From NCBI GenBank assembly GCA_018806985.1, contig JADANN010000433.1, positions 124,001 through 188,000 on the forward strand: a stretch of DNA of 64,000 nt, written 5' to 3'. The notes below the pieces were generated by a model, which was not told where the DNA came from, ran no database searches, and saw only the letters and a list, made by a program, of their open reading frames with translations. A program made the translations under genes and the position numbers. Of the stretch, positions 59,865 through 64,000 are shown piece by piece (position 1 is the stretch's first letter; every line of letters starts with the position of its first letter). The DNA comes from Angiostrongylus vasorum (Eukaryota; Nematoda; Chromadorea; Rhabditida; Metastrongylidae).

Positions 59865-62800
59865 CTACCATGAGCACAGCCCAATGTCTGCGTTGCAATT
59901 GTTGGAGCCGGCAGGGCAGGAACTGCACACCGCACCAATATTGTAGATGCTCTGGCCCACCATATTCACTCTGCACAAGTACAAATCAATTTCATATATT
60001 CTTACCGGAATCAAAGTTAAAAGCTTACGGTTCTCGATACATGCAAGAAGTGAAATAGAATCCACTACACATTTGAGTTGCACAAGCCACATATTTGTTT
60101 ACTCCCCAGAGAATCTGGAATAAATAGCGAATTCAGCAGCTTCGAATGTTCTATAGTTTTGTCCACTCAACTGTCAACAGGAAGAAAAGCAAGCTTAGTC
60201 CTACTATGGATTGGACAAAAAGCTAGATCAACAACAAAGACTCTTAAAGAAAATTGGTGTGCTCCCTTTCATATCGGACACGTTCGAATGATTGTGGAAT
60301 TCTCATGATTTGTCTTTTATGAAAAATGTCGCAACCTTGGTAACGTTTCTGGTCTTTTTGTGGCTGCGTTGGAAAACTTCACGTGTTAGTACCATATTTG
60401 AAGGAATGCCATTCACTGTGAGTTCTTTGTTCCAAGTTGCAACAGCCTGCGGTGGTATGGATGAGGTAGAGGGAAATTAATTATGAGTGGTTATATAGAC
60501 CTTCAATATAAACGAAATCTTTGAGCCTAGCTGTTGAAAGACTTCAGTCACCCACATTTTGCAAGGCTCCCAAAGCGTCAGTTGCAGTTGTTTCGAGGAT
60601 ATGAATGTTTTCTTTGTAATCAGGACGAGAAGCAGGTGGTGATAGTCGTCTGTCGCACGATTTCACATGGTTCAGAGCAAGTTGTTCGGCACCGCAGTCA
60701 TACTCCCTAGAGGTGCAATGCAGAATAAATTCCACATCAGAAAAAACGATGATAGGAATTGGAAAGGCACAAGGCCATACCAGCAAGTCCATTCGTGATG
60801 CCGCTGGTGCATTTTCATTCGCATATTCGCCATTCCTTGCTAGACCCTCTTGCAACTAGAGATCTAAACTGATTTTCCTGTCTTTTTCATGGAAATCGCG
60901 TATCCTTCGGATCTTAGTTCGATCTTTAAATAATTCTTTTTTCCAATAGTTACGATTATTACTGCTTTTGCTACTAAACATCTGAAGTAAAATACCTGAA
61001 ATTATTGTGAGTACCCAATGCCGTTTCTCTAAATGCAGCAGTGAATGCGGTGCTTGTGCAATCTGTGCTTCTTTTTCTAGGTGTTGTTGGTGCTACTGTC
61101 GTTGTTGTTGTAGCTGGTCTAACACCGTTTACGCATAGTCCATTTTCACAGTAACCTGGATTAAATCTCGTGCATTGCAGATCATTTTGGCATGGATTTC
61201 CTGCCGTGTACACTAATGTACCAGGTTGCACATTACTGAAATATTTTTTTAATGGTTTTTGTTTCTTTTCTTCTAAAAACTGTTTGGCATTAAGTTACTA
61301 ACGGCTGTGAGAAGACACACGCGACAGACGCGGTAATACCACATGCAGCACTAGAACAGCCGACAGCAATCGTACTTGCACGAATCAACTAAAAATGTCC
61401 TACAATGTTGTTGCTTCTGATAAATTTCTACTAATTATACTTACATTAGCGAAATAATACAATGCTAGGTTCGCATCAAACGTGTTGTCACTTGGCCACG
61501 TCACGTTTGTAATATCGGCCCATTTCAACACTGCTGATTCAACCAGGTTACTGGGAACGGATGAGGGGCATGCCTGGACCGAAGCTAAATCACCGGTCGT
61601 ATATCATCATTTATAAAAAATTAACCTCTGGATAATAGTCGCTCCTTAGTATTAAAAACATATTTCTCATGATCTCACGTAAGATAATTCATGCCGTTTT
61701 GCTCCCCTGTCATTGGTTGCTCTCGAGGACAGTTCACCACAGCTACCTCGGCTAACATCTCCAGAGTACAGTCCCACATCTGACACATTCAACATTCGTC
61801 ATGTCGCCTTATTCTTTCTTATTAAACATGTAAAAAAGAAAGCTAACAATTTATATTTGAATAACTGTCAATCTTTCTATTTAACGTTTAACCTACTACC
61901 CATCAATTTCACGACAGAGTATTATGTGAAATACAACAGCAGTGATGCTGAGGTATTTGCAAAACCAAGTAACCCCAGGCCAGTTTCGAACTTGTGTCTG
62001 GTCTCACGTGCTACCGACTGCTCCTCGAAGGCCCTTGCTTTGCCCTTCACTCAGCCAGTTTTTCACCCTTACGGTGCCGTCAGTAATCACATGTCAACGG
62101 GAAAAATGCGGGAAGTTGGCGTTTAACCCAACTAAACTGAGGCAGCAGTCGAAATCAAAATGTTCAACTTTTCACATACCAAACATCATTTTGGCTCAAA
62201 TCATTTCTTAAATTAATTAAATTTAGCGCCTTTCAGATAATACCGCTGGCGGGTGGTTGTTGATGGCGCCGTTAGGGTAGAAAAAAAGGGGTTGAGAAAA
62301 AGGCAGATCAAGGGCCTCAGTGGAGCAGTGAGTGACACATGAGCACCAGGAAGGATAATCGCGGGTTCGAATCTGGCTTGCGAACTAAAAGCTTGCAAAT
62401 ACGTCAGCATCATTGTGCATGTTGATCTTTCTGATTACAAGGGTGCAATTCTAACGTGATCGCGGACTCTATTCTGCGCGCTTGGCAAACCAAATTCCGT
62501 CCTTGGATCGAGAAGTTAATATCAGATTTGTGCTAGAGAGTAAAATTACCGAACTGATACATAGAATGGTTATTAACCTGGAACCAGTATACAAGCCTAA
62601 TATGCATTCAATTCTGTGGAACTAAATGGAGTCGAATGCATCCTTAAAGCATTGATCAACGCCGAGCGCTTTACCACTTCTCTTGCATTCTCTTTACAGT
62701 AGACTCAATATACCGTAATGCAAAAAAGAAGTCACCAGTTTGTCCATATCACTTGCTGAAGGTAACAAGTTCTGCGCATGGAATTTCCCTAGCGCTACTC

Positions 62801-63110
62801 TCGAGCGTATTTCGTTGATCACATTGAGGGTCCTTTCTCTTGTGTCATCATTCATGGCCAATCCTTGACAGCCAAATGCTTAAAATCAAAAGTCTTGCTT
62901 ATTTTTCTTATTAACATTAAAATATCGATTGCTGAGATAGCAAATGGTCAAAAAATTGGCACTTACGCTTTTCAAATTTGCCGCCAGAAAGGCAAGGTTG
63001 CAATAGCTGAAATAGTTCGCTGTACTTTTTTAAAATATATGACAGAGATGCATAAGACGCAAACATCCACTCACAGCTGAGAAGAAAACTAGAAGTGTTG
63101 CTTGAAACAT
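59865..63110 (-). CDS. Two-domain CAP/SCP (ASP-like) secreted protein, 12 exons
   Basis: Exons: 63110-63075, 63006-62967, 62863-62736, 61779-61679, 61584-61445, 61388-61303, 61235-60996, 60863-60781, 60702-60556, 60446-60336, 60114-60029, 59970-59865; about 433 residues, the size of two-domain hookworm ASPs. A signal peptide (MFQATLLVFFSA) leads CAP domain 1 (TRERTLNVINEIRSRVALGK, MDKL-MWDCTLEML, ITASVACVFSQP). A cysteine hinge (GNPCQNDLQCTRFNPGYCEN) and a threonine-rich linker (TTTTTVAPTTP) follow. CAP domain 2 (GTHNNFR, ENAPAASRMDLL-YDCGAEQ, YVACATQMCSGFYFTSC) ends in a hinge (YNIGAVCSSCPAGSNNC) and W-stop. Such proteins are secreted, often at host entry. The CAP2 block expected as GHxTQ reads RNVTK, so its metal-binding histidine appears lost. 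Two exons are one base too long (CCCC at 61,565-61,568; GGG in exon 8). Paralogs are expected, so no symbol is given. Confidence 0.92.
61905..62165 (-). repeat. SINE family A variant, minus copy
   Basis: The body (TTTGCAAATACCTCAGC on the minus strand) and the head with B-box-like GTTCGAAACTGG lie in the CAP-gene intron between 62,736 and 61,779. Confidence 0.55.
62215..62425 (+). repeat. SINE family A variant, plus copy
   Basis: The head reads CTCAGTGGAGCAGTGAGTG with a perfect B box GGGTTCGAATCTGG, then CTTGCAAATACGTCAGCATC. With the minus copy at 61.9-62.16 kb it forms an inverted pair in one intron. Confidence 0.6.
62590..62690 (+). repeat. SINE family B 3' end
   Basis: Only the end remains: ATATGCATTCAATTCTGTGG, then GAGTCGAATGCATCC and GCATTGATCAACGCCGAG. 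Confidence 0.55.
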
Positions 63111-63479
63111 TCTCCAAGGTGTACGGTATCCTGTTGTCGGCGAATTTGGTGACATTGCTCTACAATTCAGATATAAGTTTATTTTAATTTATTCTCTTGA
63201 ACTGAAATGAGAAAGATCGATTCCATAGTTTAGGCTAATTGAAGTTTGGATTGCACTAAGTTAGTTGTTCACTTCAGGACACCTACATTCTAAGCAGGCA
63301 TTCACTAAATTTTTTTAACTTAACACTTAGAAATCCATGTAAAGAGAATGCGTTGGAAATAATGTGGATGGTTCTTCTGCTCTAAAACTGGCTGCCTTCA
63401 ATTTCAGGTGTCGATCAAAGGTTATAATATTAAAACGGTACCACCAAAAACCTTAGAAAAGTAGTCTATAAGACATCAT

Positions 63480-63670
63480 ACGTGGCGCGTCTGTCTAACG
63501 TGGCTGTTAGAGGTGACCTGGAGTGCACACATGCTATTTGGTTCGATCTCGCACCCCCAAGCTCGCCAAACCTTCCGTCTCTGCGGGATCGAAAAATTGG
63601 TACCAGACATATCCGAGGGAGTAGCAGACACGTGGAGGAGTCGAGTGCTCCCTCGAGCATCGGTCAATAC
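63480..63670 (+). repeat. SINE family B head, diverged
   Basis: GTGGCGCGTCTGTCTAACG, then a B-box-like TTTGGTTCGATCTCGC, CTCGCCAAACCTTCCGTC and TTGGTACCAGACATATCC. The 3' half is lost. Confidence 0.5.
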
Positions 63671-63696
63671 CCAGCGGTTTGCCACTTTATGACTTA

Positions 63697-63942
63697 TCAT
63701 ATTTCGGTTAGATTACCAGAAACAAATACGTAAATCAGTAAGGCCGTAATGCAAATGCTTCTGTAAAATTCAATTAGACAATAAGGGTTAGGATGTGTGC
63801 TAGCATAGTTGTGATCCTTCGCTAACTTCGCTGACGGATTATATATTGCCCGATAAACCATTTCATTAACTTTTGGTCCTAAAGAATCGTTTGCAGTTGT
63901 GTCCACACCAATCCAACCGATTGATGAATCGAGGCGTCATTG
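63697..63942 (-). CDS. Candidate exon at the window edge, unknown protein
   Basis: An open minus-strand stretch reads DSSIGWIGVDTTANDSLGPK and VNEMVYRAIYNPSAKLAKD. It is coding-like in composition, with a hydrophobic end before TGA. A stop precedes it, so it would need an upstream exon. It lies about 0.6 kb upstream of the CAP gene on the same strand. No family recognised. Confidence 0.2.
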
Positions 63943-64000
63943 TGGGCGTCAGCATACAGTGACGTGTGTGACGTTTTCTGCTAGATGATTGTCAAGGGAG

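Overview
The window is animal nuclear DNA: AT-rich, intron-rich and loaded with decayed transposable elements. It fits a parasitic strongylid nematode, most likely a hookworm (Ancylostoma or Necator). The reasons are a near full-length ortholog of the nematode ciliary kinesin OSM-3, a two-domain CAP/ASP secreted protein of the hookworm type, many small exons with nematode-style TTTCAG acceptors, RTE-type LINEs, Penelope-like elements and tRNA-derived SINEs. There is no operon, phage or CRISPR content. Almost every line of a six-frame translation that is not listed here is a shadow or lies inside a repeat.

Layout. 1-6.5 kb: repeats, mainly SINEs and three minus-strand RTE LINE fragments. 6.6-17.8 kb (+): seven exons of the C-terminal (ERAP1_C-like) half of an M1-family aminopeptidase, with introns holding SINEs, an unexplained cysteine-containing exon at about 11.0-11.3 kb and a whole decayed RTE LINE (14.6-17.3 kb). 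18-26.7 kb: repeats, plus a possible multi-pass membrane-protein gene on the minus strand near 19.7-21 kb and a Penelope GIY-YIG fragment at 26.1-26.4 kb. 26.97-49.32 kb (-): the osm-3 ortholog, which I resolved into 20 exons adding up to about 700 residues; its introns hold SINE clusters, fold-back repeats and an exact 250-bp duplication. 49.5-53.45 kb: a Penelope-like element flanked by an inverted partial copy of its own 3' half. 53.4-57 kb: SINEs and remnants. 57.5-59.7 kb (-): weak candidate exons. 59.87-63.11 kb (-): a 12-exon ASP-like gene with two CAP domains. 63.5-64 kb: a SINE and a possible exon at the window edge.

The three solid genes are functionally independent: a peptidase, a motor for intraflagellar transport in sensory cilia, and a secreted excretory/secretory-type protein. 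There is no sign of a gene cluster acting together. The most interesting structural signals are (i) hammerhead-ribozyme-like cores (CTGANGA, short stem, GAAAC) repeated in two dispersed element families, (ii) the inverted architecture of the Penelope-like element, and (iii) four single-base frame breaks in the two best genes, each removed by taking one base from a homopolymer, which points to consensus error rather than gene death. Exon boundaries were read by eye from splice signals, phase and remembered family features; none was checked with transcripts or a search.
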